DNA of 64,000 bases, taken from Arthrobacter alpinus. GTDB lineage: Bacteria; Actinomycetota; Actinomycetes; Actinomycetales; Micrococcaceae. This document shows, in pieces, positions 7,856-16,829 of the stretch (its first letter is position 1; every line of letters starts with the position of its first letter). Below the pieces are notes generated by a model. That model saw only the letters and a list, made by a program, of their open reading frames with translations. It had not been told where the DNA came from and did not search any database. The position numbers and the translations under genes are program-made. Location: contig NZ_CP013200.1 in assembly GCF_001445575.1 (NCBI RefSeq), positions 434,001-498,000 of the forward strand. The letters are read 5' to 3'.

Positions 7856-8782
7856 GTGCTAGCCGTTATCGAGGGCTTTTCCGTTGTCTGGATCGTCATC
7901 TTGGTGGGCTGGTTTGTCGGCCGGAGAAAGGTCCTGGGAGAGAACGCGCAGCTGGTACTGAGCCGCTTGTCCTTCTTCGTGGCCAGCCCGGCCCTGTTGG
8001 TGGAAACCTTAGCCCGCGCGGACCTGCACACCGTTTTTGCCGAACCACTGCTCGTAGCTGCCAGTAGTGCTGTCATCACGGCCGCTATTTTCTTACTGGT
8101 CACCCGGCTGTGGCTCAAGCGCTCCGTGGCCGAGTCATTGCTCGCGGCAATGTCCTCATCCACTGCGAACGCGGCCAACCTCGGCATCCCCATCGCCGCC
8201 TACGTTCTGGGCGATGCAGCCCTGATCGCACCCGTGCTGGTCTTTCAACTGGCGTTCTACACCCCCGTCTACCTCATGCTGCTGGACAGCCTCACCAGCG
8301 GCCGGCGCGCCACACCCGGGCGGATCCTGCTCCAGATCATCAGCAACCCCATGATCCTGGGAACCGCCGTCGGACTTGTACTGGCGTCAACAGGCTGGCA
8401 TCTCCCCAGCCTCGTAGCCGAACCCCTGCACCTCATTGCCGGCGCAGCCATCCCGGCCATCTTGATTGCCTTTGGCATGTCACTGGGCACCAGCAGGCCT
8501 CTGAACCCGGCTGACGGGCGGCGCCCCGACATCTTGGTGGCCACCGGGTTCAAGCTCATTTTGCACCCGCTCATTGCTTATCTGTTGGGGCACTTTGCCT
8601 TAGGCATGGACGGCGCCGCACTGTTCGCCGTGGTGGTTGCCGCGTCCCTGCCCACGGCGCAAAACGTCTACGTGACTGCTCAGCGTTATCAAGTGGGCGT
8701 TGCTGTGGCTAAGGACACCGTGCTGCTGACAACCGTGCTGGCCATCCCCGCCATGTTTGCCGTGGCGTTCCTACTCGGCTGA
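7856..8782 (+). CDS. AEC-family (auxin efflux carrier-like) transporter
   Basis: The 308-aa membrane protein has about 10 hydrophobic segments in the two-times-five pattern of the AEC family, with NAANLGIPIAAYVLGD and VAASLPTAQNVYVTAQRY as family-like motifs. Bacterial members export or import small carboxylates such as malate or malonate. The GTG at 7856 is preferred because AAGGA ends 5 nt before it and the first helix begins at once; a GTG at 7814 would add 14 mostly polar residues. The substrate is unknown. A hairpin overlaps its stop codon. Confidence 0.8.
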   Translation: MLAVIEGFSVVWIVILVGWFVGRRKVLGENAQLVLSRLSFFVASPALLVETLARADLHTVFAEPLLVAASSAVITAAIFLLVTRLWLKRSVAESLLAAMSSSTANAANLGIPIAAYVLGDAALIAPVLVFQLAFYTPVYLMLLDSLTSGRRATPGRILLQIISNPMILGTAVGLVLASTGWHLPSLVAEPLHLIAGAAIPAILIAFGMSLGTSRPLNPADGRRPDILVATGFKLILHPLIAYLLGHFALGMDGAALFAVVVAASLPTAQNVYVTAQRYQVGVAVAKDTVLLTTVLAIPAMFAVAFLLG

Positions 8783-8818
8783 GCCGGGCCACGCTGAGCC
8801 ATGCCACGCTCAGCCGAG
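8774..8818 (+). terminator. hairpin overlapping the AEC transporter stop
   Basis: CTCGGCTGAGC (8774-8784) and GCTCAGCCGAG (8808-8818) form an 11-bp perfect stem with a 23-nt loop. The stop codon is inside the 5' arm. No U-tract follows. Confidence 0.5.
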
Positions 8819-8901
8819 CCAAGGAGGGCTGAACCCACGCCACTGCCCGTCAACTGGCGCAGTTCCCGCGTCCGGATTATGCGCCACGGTACGCTGTGAT
8901 T

Positions 8902-10491
8902 ATGGCTACCAAAACCCCGGCAGAGTTGATTTCAAAAATTCAGGCTGGCTACACGTTCAGCGGTTCCTCGATCGCCCTTGGCGCGGCAATGGTCGACGGC
9001 GAAACTCACCCGGAAGCGCAGGTTTCCCTGCCGCTGGCCATGATGAACCGGCATGGGCTGGTGGCAGGCGCCACGGGCACGGGCAAGACCGTCACGCTGC
9101 ACATGATGGCTGAACAGCTTTCCACAGCCGGGGTCCCGGTCTTCATGGCGGACATCAAGGGCGATTTGACCGGTTTGGCCACGGCAGCCGAGGGCAGCGA
9201 GAAGCTGACTGCGCGCACGCAGGCTCTGGGTCAGCAGTGGGAGTCCAAGGCGTTCCCCGTGGAGTTCCTCGCCTTGGGCGGGAACGGCAATGGTGTCCCC
9301 GTGCGCGCCACCATCACCTCCTTTGGCCCCATTCTGCTGGCCCGCATCCTGGACCTGAATGAGACACAGGAATCCAGCCTGCAACTGGTGTTCCACTACG
9401 CGGACACCAAGGGCTTGGAGCTTTTTGATCTGAAGGACCTGCGCGCCGTCATCCAATTCCTCACCTCTGATGAGGGCAAGGCGGATCTGGCGGACCTGGG
9501 CGGGCTGTCCAAGGCCACAGCCGGCGTCATCCTGCGTAATCTCATCACCCTTGACGCTCAAGGCATGAGTGAGTTCTTTGGCATGCCCGAGTTCGATACA
9601 GCCGAGCTGCTGCGCACGGCCCCGGACGGTCGCGGAGTCATTACCTGTCTGGAACTGCCCAGTATCCAGGACAAGCCGCTGCTGTTCTCCACGTTCCTCA
9701 TGTGGATGCTGGCCGATTTGTTCCGCGAGCTGCCCGAGGTGGGCGACGCCGACAAGCCCAAGCTGGTGTTCTTCTTCGACGAGGCACACCTGTTGTTCAA
9801 CGGGGCCAGCAAGGCGTTCCTGAACGCCATCACACAGACTGTGCGGCTCATCCGTTCCAAGGGTGTGGGCATCTTCTTCGTCACCCAGACCCCCAAGGAT
9901 GTCCCTGCCGACGTCCTCGCCCAGCTGGCCAACCGCGTTCAGCACGCCCTGCGCGCCTTCACCCCCGAGGATGCCAAGGCCCTCAAGGCCACCGTCACCA
10001 CATTCCCCATCAATGACTATGATCTGGCCGAGGTCCTGACCAGCGCAGGCATTGGCGAAGCCGTTGTCACGGTCATGAATGAAAATGGTGCCCCCACCCC
10101 GGTTGCCTTGACGCGCCTGCGTGCTCCGGGCTCCGTAATGGGGCCCAGCTCCGACGCCGCGGTTAAGGCCGTCATTGCCGCCTCCGCGCTGCTGCCGACC
10201 TATGGGACCGCCGTCGACCCCGTGTCCGCCTACGAAAAGCTGGAGGCGTCCGCTGCGCCCACACCGAGCACCGGTCCGGCGTTGGGAACGCCGCTGCCTC
10301 CTCCCCCTCCACCAGCGTCTCTCCCCGCTCCCACTAACGACGGCGGCGGCATGGCCTCCGATGTCATCGGTGCCTTGGGTGGGGCGTTGGGAGGCGGACT
10401 GAAAAGCATGGTCCGTTCCATGGGTAGCTCTCTGGGCCGGAACTTGATGCGCGATATTTTCGGTACCGCACCGCGAAAGCGCCGCCGATAG
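8902..10491 (+). CDS. DUF853/HerA-like ATPase
   Basis: A 529-aa P-loop ATPase of the DUF853 (helicase HerA-like C-terminal) family. Walker A GATGTGKT lies at about 56-63, Walker B KLVFFFDEAHLLF at about 288-300, and FFVTQTPKDVP at about 328 matches the sensor-like motif of the HerA/FtsK group. The C-terminal 70 residues are Pro/Gly-rich (PLPPPPPPASLP) and end in a basic tail (RKRRR). Family members are widespread but their cellular role is not established. TACGCT at 8890-8895 sits 6 nt before the ATG, with no Shine-Dalgarno, so a leaderless mRNA is likely; a GTG at 8896 is the alternative start. Confidence 0.88.
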   Translation: MATKTPAELISKIQAGYTFSGSSIALGAAMVDGETHPEAQVSLPLAMMNRHGLVAGATGTGKTVTLHMMAEQLSTAGVPVFMADIKGDLTGLATAAEGSEKLTARTQALGQQWESKAFPVEFLALGGNGNGVPVRATITSFGPILLARILDLNETQESSLQLVFHYADTKGLELFDLKDLRAVIQFLTSDEGKADLADLGGLSKATAGVILRNLITLDAQGMSEFFGMPEFDTAELLRTAPDGRGVITCLELPSIQDKPLLFSTFLMWMLADLFRELPEVGDADKPKLVFFFDEAHLLFNGASKAFLNAITQTVRLIRSKGVGIFFVTQTPKDVPADVLAQLANRVQHALRAFTPEDAKALKATVTTFPINDYDLAEVLTSAGIGEAVVTVMNENGAPTPVALTRLRAPGSVMGPSSDAAVKAVIAASALLPTYGTAVDPVSAYEKLEASAAPTPSTGPALGTPLPPPPPPASLPAPTNDGGGMASDVIGALGGALGGGLKSMVRSMGSSLGRNLMRDIFGTAPRKRRR

Positions 10492-10531
10492 CCGGCCAAA
10501 GGGCCACAAAGGGCCCTAGAAGGGAGATGGC

Positions 10532-11580
10532 ATGAGCGTTGATCAGGTACCCCTGATTCAAACCCCTGCACCCGAACCCGGTACAGTTGACGGCGTGAAG
10601 AACGGGACCCAACTTATCAAGATCGCCGCCGCGTGGCTGCTGATTTTTCTGCTGGGTGTCGCCGCCTCCATCGTGACCATAACCATTGTCAACACCAAGG
10701 ATTTTGGTCCGGAAAGACCGTGGAGAACTACTTGGCTGCGTTGCGGGCCGGCGATGGCTCCTCGGCTCTTGGCCTCTTGCAGGCTAAGGTTCCCGGAGCT
10801 AATGCCGCAGCCTTGGATGGCGATGCGCTGGCAAAGTCTCAAGAGGCGTTGAAAGATGTCAGCATCGCCGAGGCGGTCTCCGCCCCGCATGACCAGAAGA
10901 AAGTCACTGTCAATTACACGGTTGGCGATACTGCGCTGAGCACGGATTTCCTGCTTAAGCCTGGAGCCAAGCACTGGCTGTTCTTTGACAGTTGGACAAT
11001 GGTCCCGAGCACTCTGCCAGTTATCAATGCCTCAGTGGTCAATGCCAATCAAGCCAGCATCAATGACGCTGACGCTAACATGCCCGATGGCCGAAATTCC
11101 TTCGCCGTTTTCTACCCCGGCAGCTACGAACTCCACTACAGTTCACCGCTCTTTGCCGCCCCCACGGTAACGCGTACCGTGACCGGCCCCACCGAGGCGG
11201 TGGCCAATGTCAGTCTCGCTACAGGGCCAACCAGCGAACTCTTGTCTCAGGTTGACGGCACCATCCGAAAGTACCTGGACGCCTGCGCCAAGCAAGCAGT
11301 CTTGATGCCCACCGGCTGCCCCATGACCGCAGCAACAGATAATAGGGTTGTTTCCGCAGTGACCTGGTCTATTAAGGAATACCCGCCGATCAACATCTCA
11401 CCGTTCGGTGGCCAATGGGTCATGGCACCGCTGAAGGCCAAGGCTCAGGTGGAATACAAGGAACAAAATCTCTTCACCGGCGTCATCTCCCCCGTCAAGG
11501 ACCCGAAAGACGTGAGTTTCTCAGCCAAACTGACCATCACCGGCAACAACGTGGTGGTCACCCCAGTAGTCGAATACTAG
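10532..11580 (+). pseudogene. frameshifted single-pass membrane protein
   Basis: Two frames together make one plausible protein. The first (10532 to about 10711) encodes a short cytosolic tail and a membrane helix (AAAWLLIFLLGVAASIVTIT, about 31-50). The second frame continues from about 10711 with GKTVENYLAALRAGDGSSAL to VTPVVEY and the stop at 11580. One missing base near 10709-10712 (GGTCCGGAAA) would join them as FGPGKTVENY, about 349 aa. The extracytoplasmic part looks like an NTF2-like or DUF-type domain, but I do not recognise a named family. The break could be a real mutation or a sequence error. Read-through of the second frame is otherwise clean, which argues for a recent event. Confidence 0.65.
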
Positions 11581-11676
11581 GGTTCCCAATCCTCTAACGC
11601 ACGGTTGGAAGCCACTGGCGGCCCTGCGCTTCACGCAGCAGCGGGCAGCTGCCCGGACCACGTAAACGTACTGCAT

Positions 11677-11725
11677 AAATGAGTAACTCCGGGAGATCAT
11701 TTGATCCGCCCGGAGTTACTCATTT
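11677..11725. terminator. bidirectional terminator
   Basis: Arms 11677-11693 and 11709-11725 are a perfect 17-bp inverted repeat with a 15-nt loop. A's flank the 5' side and T's the 3' side, so it can act on both strands. It lies between a rightward gene ending at 11580 and a leftward gene ending at 11743. Confidence 0.85.
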
Positions 11726-11742
11726 AATGCCAGGAGTCAGCG

Positions 11743-13701
11743 TTAGAGTCCGCGCAGGTCCAGTGCCAATTCCGTGGCGCCGTCGGCGTTCAGCAGTACC
11801 GGAATGCCCCAGTCTTGCTGGTACAGGTGGCATGCGGCATGGTCCGGGATCTCACCATTGGCATCTTCCGGGCCGTCGCAGGCTGCGGCGCGGGCGGTCA
11901 AGTGCAGCACTCCCTCGGGCACGTCGGCTGAGAGTACCAGCGTCCGCTGCAGGCCTACGGAGGTTCCGCCGCCGCTGATCAGTAGTTCCGGCGGTGTTGA
12001 AGAAACCTTCAGCTGAGTGGGGTCACCCCAGCGGTCATCAAGCTTCTGCCCTGTCGGCGCGGAGAAGTTGATGCTCAGCTGCAGTTCGCCCGGGGCCACA
12101 TCGGTCTTGGGGCGCTGCGTTTGGACAGCACCCTCATCAACCTGCAAGGCGTTCTTGGGCAGAGGAAGACGGATCAGCTGGTGCTGATTGGACTCAACCA
12201 CAATGAGCAACGGCACATCGCCGGTTTCATCCAGCAGTACATCGCTGGGTTCGGCCAGGCCACGGGCCAAAGTGCTGACGGTATTGGTCGCCGGATCGTA
12301 ACGGCGCACGGCCCCGTTGTAGGTATCAGCAATTGCCACTGAACCATCAGGCAGCACGGCAACACCCAAGGGGTGTTGCAGGCGTGCCTGATCGGCCTCG
12401 CCGTCGCGGAAGCCGAAGTCAAAGAGCCCCTCGCCGATGGCTGTCTCAACGCTCGCGGTGATGCCGTTTTCACCATCGCCGTCAGCGGTGAACTTGAGAA
12501 CACGCAACGCTGAGGTCTCCGAGTCAGCAACCCAGATGTTGCCCTGAGCATCTTCGGTAAGGCCGGAGGGCTGGGCGAACCATGCCTGCCCGGCGGGGCC
12601 ATCCAATAGACCTTCCAGACCGTTGCCAGCCACCACGGTGACTGCACCGGTGCTTGGGTCGAAGTCGAAGATCTGGTGGGTGCCAGCCATGGCGATGACT
12701 ACTGTTTTCAGGACTGTTGAATAGGCAACATCCCACGGTGAAGAGAGCGCAACCTCAAGCGGCGCGGTGCCGAGGTTCGTCTCAGAGGCTGCTGCGTCGT
12801 CGTCATTCACACGGGCAGGACCGGCTTCCAAGAGGCGCTGGACACCATTGCCAACAAGGGTACGCACGGCACCGGTTGCCAAGGTGACCCCACGCAGGCG
12901 GTGGTTGACCGAGTCCGCCACAACCACGTCGTAGCCAACCGAGGCGGCCAGCTCAGCCGGGAGCAGAGCCAAGCCGTGAGGTTCATTGAACTGAGCATCT
13001 TCGGCAGTGCCATCAAGGTAGCCCTTGGTGCCAGAACCAATGGTGCGAACAACGGTGACCAGGTCCGGGCCCGTCTCCACCAGACGGTGATGGCCGGTGT
13101 CCGAGACCAGGAAGTTGCCGCTAGCCAGCGGCAATACCTTGCCGGGGAAGCGCAGATCGCGGACCACCGGTTCCGGGGCAACGTACGGGCCATCGCCGCG
13201 ATGCAAGGTGCCCTTGGCCTCGTGCTCGGCGATGAGCTCGGGGATCAGTGTGGCCAGCCCAGCGGCGTGACCTTCACCTGACATGTGCGCCACGATGTAG
13301 CCTTCGGGGTCTACAACCACCAGTGTGGGCCACGCACGGGCCGAGTACGCCTGCCACGTGACCAACTCGGGATCATCCAGAACCGGGTGGTGAATCTCGT
13401 AGCGCTCTACGGCCGCAGCCAGGGCCACGGGGTCGGCCTCATGCTCAAACTTGGGCGAATGCACGCCAACCGTCACCAAGACGTCTTTGTATTGTTCTTC
13501 CAAGGGGCGCATTTCATCGAGAACGTGCAGGCAGTTAATGCAGCAGAACGTCCAAAAATCCAAGAGGACAATCTTGCCTCGCAGCTTCTCCAGGTTCAGA
13601 TCGGCGCCGCCGGTGTTCAACCAGCCGCGACCTTCAAGCTCGGATGCTCTGACCCTGACCGGGTTGGCTGTGACAGAGGTGGTTTTCGTTGCGGAATCCA
13701 C
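11743..13701 (-). CDS. thioredoxin-like/NHL-repeat protein (NHLRC2-type)
   Basis: The 652-aa protein begins with a thioredoxin-like domain (about 30-170) containing WTFCCINC, a CxxC active-site motif, and a cis-Pro segment ARAWPTLVVVDPEGY. Residues about 190-540 form NHL beta-propeller repeats (for example ASGNFLVSDTGHHRLV, VVADSVNHRLRG, VAIADTYNGAVRRYD). A C-terminal beta domain of about 100 residues follows. No signal peptide is seen, so a cytosolic location is likely. It starts with a GTG that overlaps the TAG stop of the upstream CopD-CtaG gene by one base (TAGTG), so the two are co-translated. A thiol-redox role next to a copper/cytochrome-oxidase protein is suggestive but not proved. 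Confidence 0.85.
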   Translation of the reverse strand: MDSATKTTSVTANPVRVRASELEGRGWLNTGGADLNLEKLRGKIVLLDFWTFCCINCLHVLDEMRPLEEQYKDVLVTVGVHSPKFEHEADPVALAAAVERYEIHHPVLDDPELVTWQAYSARAWPTLVVVDPEGYIVAHMSGEGHAAGLATLIPELIAEHEAKGTLHRGDGPYVAPEPVVRDLRFPGKVLPLASGNFLVSDTGHHRLVETGPDLVTVVRTIGSGTKGYLDGTAEDAQFNEPHGLALLPAELAASVGYDVVVADSVNHRLRGVTLATGAVRTLVGNGVQRLLEAGPARVNDDDAAASETNLGTAPLEVALSSPWDVAYSTVLKTVVIAMAGTHQIFDFDPSTGAVTVVAGNGLEGLLDGPAGQAWFAQPSGLTEDAQGNIWVADSETSALRVLKFTADGDGENGITASVETAIGEGLFDFGFRDGEADQARLQHPLGVAVLPDGSVAIADTYNGAVRRYDPATNTVSTLARGLAEPSDVLLDETGDVPLLIVVESNQHQLIRLPLPKNALQVDEGAVQTQRPKTDVAPGELQLSINFSAPTGQKLDDRWGDPTQLKVSSTPPELLISGGGTSVGLQRTLVLSADVPEGVLHLTARAAACDGPEDANGEIPDHAACHLYQQDWGIPVLLNADGATELALDLRGL

Positions 13702-16025
13702 TAGTTCGCTTCTCCTTGCGTTCCGGCCGGGGTTTCCGACTCACTGGTTTTGCTGCTCTGGGGCTTACTGTCTGCAGGCCTGCTGTTCTCAGTCCTGCTG
13801 TCTTCGGGGGTGCGCTTAGTCTTGACTGCGGCTTTCGCGTGTTGCACGTGCGGAAGTTGGGGTCCTGGTGGCCGCTTGGCCATGGAGACGTCGCGGGCCG
13901 CCAGCTGGGCGAACATGTCATTGTAAGCGCCCAGATCGGCGTCCTTATTCCTGTCGGCCGCACGGTCCTTACGTTTAGTCTCCCGCGCGTCGGACTTTGC
14001 CCACATGTAGGCAACACCCATGGCGATCATCAGGGTGGGGAATTCCCCCACTCCCCACGCAATGCCGCCGGCAGTTTGCTGGTCCACCAGGGCACCATCA
14101 CCCCAAGGCCGGCCCATGTTGCCAAAGTATTCGCCGGAGAGCAAGGTTGTGGACATCATCATGGAGACGCCAAAGAAGGCGTGGAAGGCCATGGTTGCCA
14201 GCAGCAGCAACAATCTCAGTGGGTAAGGTGCCCGGGTGGGGAGCGGGTCCGCGCCAATCATGCTCTGGACAAAGATGTAGCCGGTGAGGGTGAAGTGGAC
14301 AATCATCAGTTCGTGGCCCACATGGTATTTCATGGCCAGGCCGAACGCCGGTGAGTAGTAGAACAGAATCAGGCTGCCGGAGAAGTTTGCCGCAGCGAAC
14401 AACGGGTGCGTGACCACCTTGGAGAAATTCGAATGCACCAGCACCAAAATCCACTCGCGCACTCCTCGAGACCCGTCACCTCGAGGGGTCAGGGCCTGCA
14501 ACGCTAGCGAGATGGGCGAACCAATGGCCAGGAATAGTGGCGCAACCACCATGAGCGCCATGTGCTCCACCATGTGGGCGCTGAAGGTCACCGCTCCGTA
14601 GACGGCCGTTCCGCCGGAGGTGATGTAGACCAAGGTCAGCAAACCAACGAACCAGGAGACGCTGCGCAGCACCGACCACTTGTCGCCGCGTTGGCGCAGT
14701 TTCCTGATGCCCATGAAGTAGGCGGCGCCACCCAGGACGGCAAAGGCAACCCACAGCCAATCCATGCGCCACTCCGTGAACCAGCGGGAAAACTCCAGCT
14801 CGGGAGGCAACGGGTAGCCCGTGAGAATCTGCGCAGGTGTCAACGCGCCCTCGGCCAGCTCGCGTGACTGCGGCGGGGCGGAACGTCCCAGACCCACCGC
14901 AAGGCCGCTGACAACGCCCATAATCAGCAGTTCAACGAAGATGAGCTGCCAGAGCAGACGGCGGGCGTTTCCGTTGTTCTTGGCCCCGCCCTCCAGCCGC
15001 GGAATGATCCATTCGCGGTGCATGTACCCGATCACGCCCAGCACCACCGTGGCCGTAAACTTCGCCACGATCAGCTGCCCGTAGGAGGAGTAGAAGAGAT
15101 CGTGCCAGTTGGTGATGCGAATGGCTGCGTTGATGATGCCGGAGCCAGTCACGGCCACAAAAGCAAACAGGGCCAAGGCGGAGAAGCGCTTAAGTGTTTG
15201 GGCCGTGATCTTACCCAACACGCTGGAGACAACCACCAGAACGATGATCCCGCCAACCCACAGGGAGGCTCCACTGACGTGCAGCAGGAGCGAATTCACG
15301 GCGCCCTTGTGATCGGCGCTGGAGGCCGAGTGCCCAATCAGGGCCTGAGGGATAAAGGAGAGCATGGCCAGTACCAAGGGCACTGCCAAGGCGCTGATGT
15401 TGCGCAGGCCAAAGGACAGCGTAGTGACCACGGCAGCAACAATGGTGATGGTCAGCCAGGCCTGCCCCACTGGCAGCTCTGTCATGAAGAACACCAGCAT
15501 GTTGGTGTATTCGGCGTTACCGCTCAACGGCAGAGCTGAAATGCTCGAATAGGTGAGCACCAGCACGGCGATCGCGGAGACGGTCCAGACCGCGCCAGCC
15601 ACCATGGCCAGCGTCATGGCTCGGGCGAAGGCCGGGTGCTCGGGCTGCCCGGGTGCCGCTGTGCGCTTGGCGGCGTCGTCCTTTTGACGGCCGGAATGCG
15701 GGCGGTGTTTCTTAAGATCCTTGGGAAGAATCACCACGGCGAACGTCAGTGCTCCGATGACCGCGGACAGCGCCAGGTTGTGAATGGCGGTGGCCAGTGG
15801 CAAGCCCCAGCGCGTAAATGCGCCCGGATCGGCAAGCAGCGGGACGGCGGTGGCACCTGTCCAGAGAAGCGCCAGCACCACTGTGACCATGGTCGCGGCA
15901 AGCCCGAGCCACCACCAGTGGCTGGGAATACCGTCAGCAAAGGTGCGCCCCCTTGCGGTAGCGGGGGTGCGGACTGTGGCTGCGGGGGAAGAATCTACGG
16001 GTGGCACCCTTCTATTGTCCGCCAC
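13701..16025 (-). CDS. CopD-CtaG fusion: copper resistance/cytochrome c oxidase assembly protein
   Basis: A 774-aa polytopic membrane protein. The N-terminal half (about 40-390) resembles CopD, with ALIGHSASSADHKGAVNSL and a helix-embedded WHDLFYSSYGQL. The C-terminal half (about 400-700) is CtaG/caa3_CtaG-like, with TFSAHMVEHMALMVVAPLFL, HVGHELMIVHFTLTGYIF and MAFHAFFGVSMM providing conserved His residues. Known CtaG proteins help insert copper into cytochrome oxidase; CopD moves copper across the membrane. This fused form is common in Micrococcales and Streptomyces. The tail from about 705 is charged and Pro/Ser-rich. The start is a GTG at 16025; alternatives nearby exist. The NHL-thioredoxin gene follows with overlapping stop and start. 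Confidence 0.88.
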   Translation of the reverse strand: MADNRRVPPVDSSPAATVRTPATARGRTFADGIPSHWWWLGLAATMVTVVLALLWTGATAVPLLADPGAFTRWGLPLATAIHNLALSAVIGALTFAVVILPKDLKKHRPHSGRQKDDAAKRTAAPGQPEHPAFARAMTLAMVAGAVWTVSAIAVLVLTYSSISALPLSGNAEYTNMLVFFMTELPVGQAWLTITIVAAVVTTLSFGLRNISALAVPLVLAMLSFIPQALIGHSASSADHKGAVNSLLLHVSGASLWVGGIIVLVVVSSVLGKITAQTLKRFSALALFAFVAVTGSGIINAAIRITNWHDLFYSSYGQLIVAKFTATVVLGVIGYMHREWIIPRLEGGAKNNGNARRLLWQLIFVELLIMGVVSGLAVGLGRSAPPQSRELAEGALTPAQILTGYPLPPELEFSRWFTEWRMDWLWVAFAVLGGAAYFMGIRKLRQRGDKWSVLRSVSWFVGLLTLVYITSGGTAVYGAVTFSAHMVEHMALMVVAPLFLAIGSPISLALQALTPRGDGSRGVREWILVLVHSNFSKVVTHPLFAAANFSGSLILFYYSPAFGLAMKYHVGHELMIVHFTLTGYIFVQSMIGADPLPTRAPYPLRLLLLLATMAFHAFFGVSMMMSTTLLSGEYFGNMGRPWGDGALVDQQTAGGIAWGVGEFPTLMIAMGVAYMWAKSDARETKRKDRAADRNKDADLGAYNDMFAQLAARDVSMAKRPPGPQLPHVQHAKAAVKTKRTPEDSRTENSRPADSKPQSSKTSESETPAGTQGEAN

Positions 16026-16151
16026 CTAGTGAACATCGGGCGAATCAGGGAGCTCACAGGAATGGACCGGCAGCCAAGATACCCCCGCTGGACTCTACGC
16101 AGGCAAGATACGGCGGCTGTCCTACGGCGGGTGACCCGGCCTTAAAAGCAT

Positions 16152-16181
16152 GAAGGCGGCCAGCTAATGCTGACCGCCTTC
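16152..16181 (-). terminator. terminator of the HU gene
   Basis: On the minus strand GAAGGCGGTCAGC and GCTGGCCGCCTTC pair over 13 bp with one G-U, with a 4-nt loop (ATTA), followed shortly by TTTT. It lies 20 nt after the HU stop. Confidence 0.8.
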
Positions 16182-16201
16182 AAGAGAAACTGTGCAGAAA
16201 A

Positions 16202-16483
16202 TTACTTCTTGACAGCAGCCTTCAGCTTGGAGCCAGCGGAGAGCTTCACGCTGTGGCCTGCTGCGATCTGGATGGTCTCGCCGGTCTGCGGGTTACGGCC
16301 GGTGCGTGCTGCACGGTCGGTGCGCTCGATGGAGAGCCAGCCCGGGATGGTGATCTTTTCGCCAGCTGCAACGGAGCTCTCGAAGACGGTGAAGAGTGCA
16401 TCCAAAACAGCGTTTACTGCGGTCTGGCTGGTCTCAGCCTTTGCAGCAACTTCAGCAACCAATTCGCTACGGTTCTTAGCCAT
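16202..16483 (-). CDS. HU-family DNA-binding protein
   Basis: A 93-aa nucleoid protein with the classic HU fold: MAKNRSELVAEVAAKAETS at the start, the arm region TDRAARTGRNPQTGETIQI at about 52-70, which holds the conserved RxxRxGRNPQTG motif, and KLSAGSKLKAAVKK at the end. HU bends and wraps DNA. The protein has the standard length and lacks the long Lys/Ala/Pro-rich tail of mycobacterial HupB. CCAGGAGG lies a few bases before the ATG. It is monocistronic, with its own terminator and a strong -35 (TTGACA) upstream. It is next to the rpmB-rpmG-rpsN operon, also leftward. Confidence 0.95.
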   Translation of the reverse strand: MAKNRSELVAEVAAKAETSQTAVNAVLDALFTVFESSVAAGEKITIPGWLSIERTDRAARTGRNPQTGETIQIAAGHSVKLSAGSKLKAAVKK

Positions 16484-16506
16484 GTTTGTCCTCCTGGACG
16501 TAAAGT

Positions 16507-16535
16507 GAATCCAATTCCACGCGGTTGCGTGTCAA
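16507..16535 (-). promoter_or_regulatory. candidate HU promoter
   Basis: TTGACA at 16535-16530 on the minus strand is a perfect -35. The -10 is weak (GGATTC or GATTCA at about 16512-16507 with a 17-18 nt spacer). It lies about 25 nt before the start codon, with the Shine-Dalgarno AGGAGG in between. Confidence 0.5.
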
Positions 16536-16569
16536 CCACTGCTAGCGAACTTACCAGCATTTCCGCGGC

Positions 16570-16613
16570 AATCCGGGAAATTTGAACGATTTTTGAGGCA
16601 AATTTCCCGGATT
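16570..16613. repeat. 15-bp perfect inverted repeat upstream of the HU gene
   Basis: AATCCGGGAAATTTG (16570-16584) and CAAATTTCCCGGATT (16599-16613) are perfectly complementary with a 14-nt spacer. The dyad lies about 35 nt upstream of the HU -35 box, so it is placed for a regulator. It is not needed as the rpsN terminator, which is further upstream at 16780-16807. Confidence 0.75.
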
Positions 16614-16779
16614 CTAGGGTTATTTCGCTCTCAGCCAACTCATGCGCAGCTGTTTGCGAGCTGATGGGCAGCGTTGCTGGCCCCTGCATCGTGGCGGTCA
16701 GCGGCGTCTTCCCCCTCCCCACACCGGCCCCGAGGAAGCCGCAGAGGCGGCAAAAGACAAGCAAAAAAGTCCAGCAAAA

Positions 16780-16807
16780 AGGGCGGCAACCCGAAGGTTA
16801 CCGCCCT
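16780..16807 (-). terminator. terminator of the rpmB-rpmG-rpsN operon
   Basis: On the minus strand AGGGCGGTAACC and GGTTGCCGCCCT pair over 12 bp with one G-U around a TTCG loop, followed at once by a run of T. This is a textbook intrinsic terminator 22 nt after the rpsN stop. Confidence 0.92.
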
Positions 16808-16829
16808 ATTTACAACCGGAAATCAGTGA

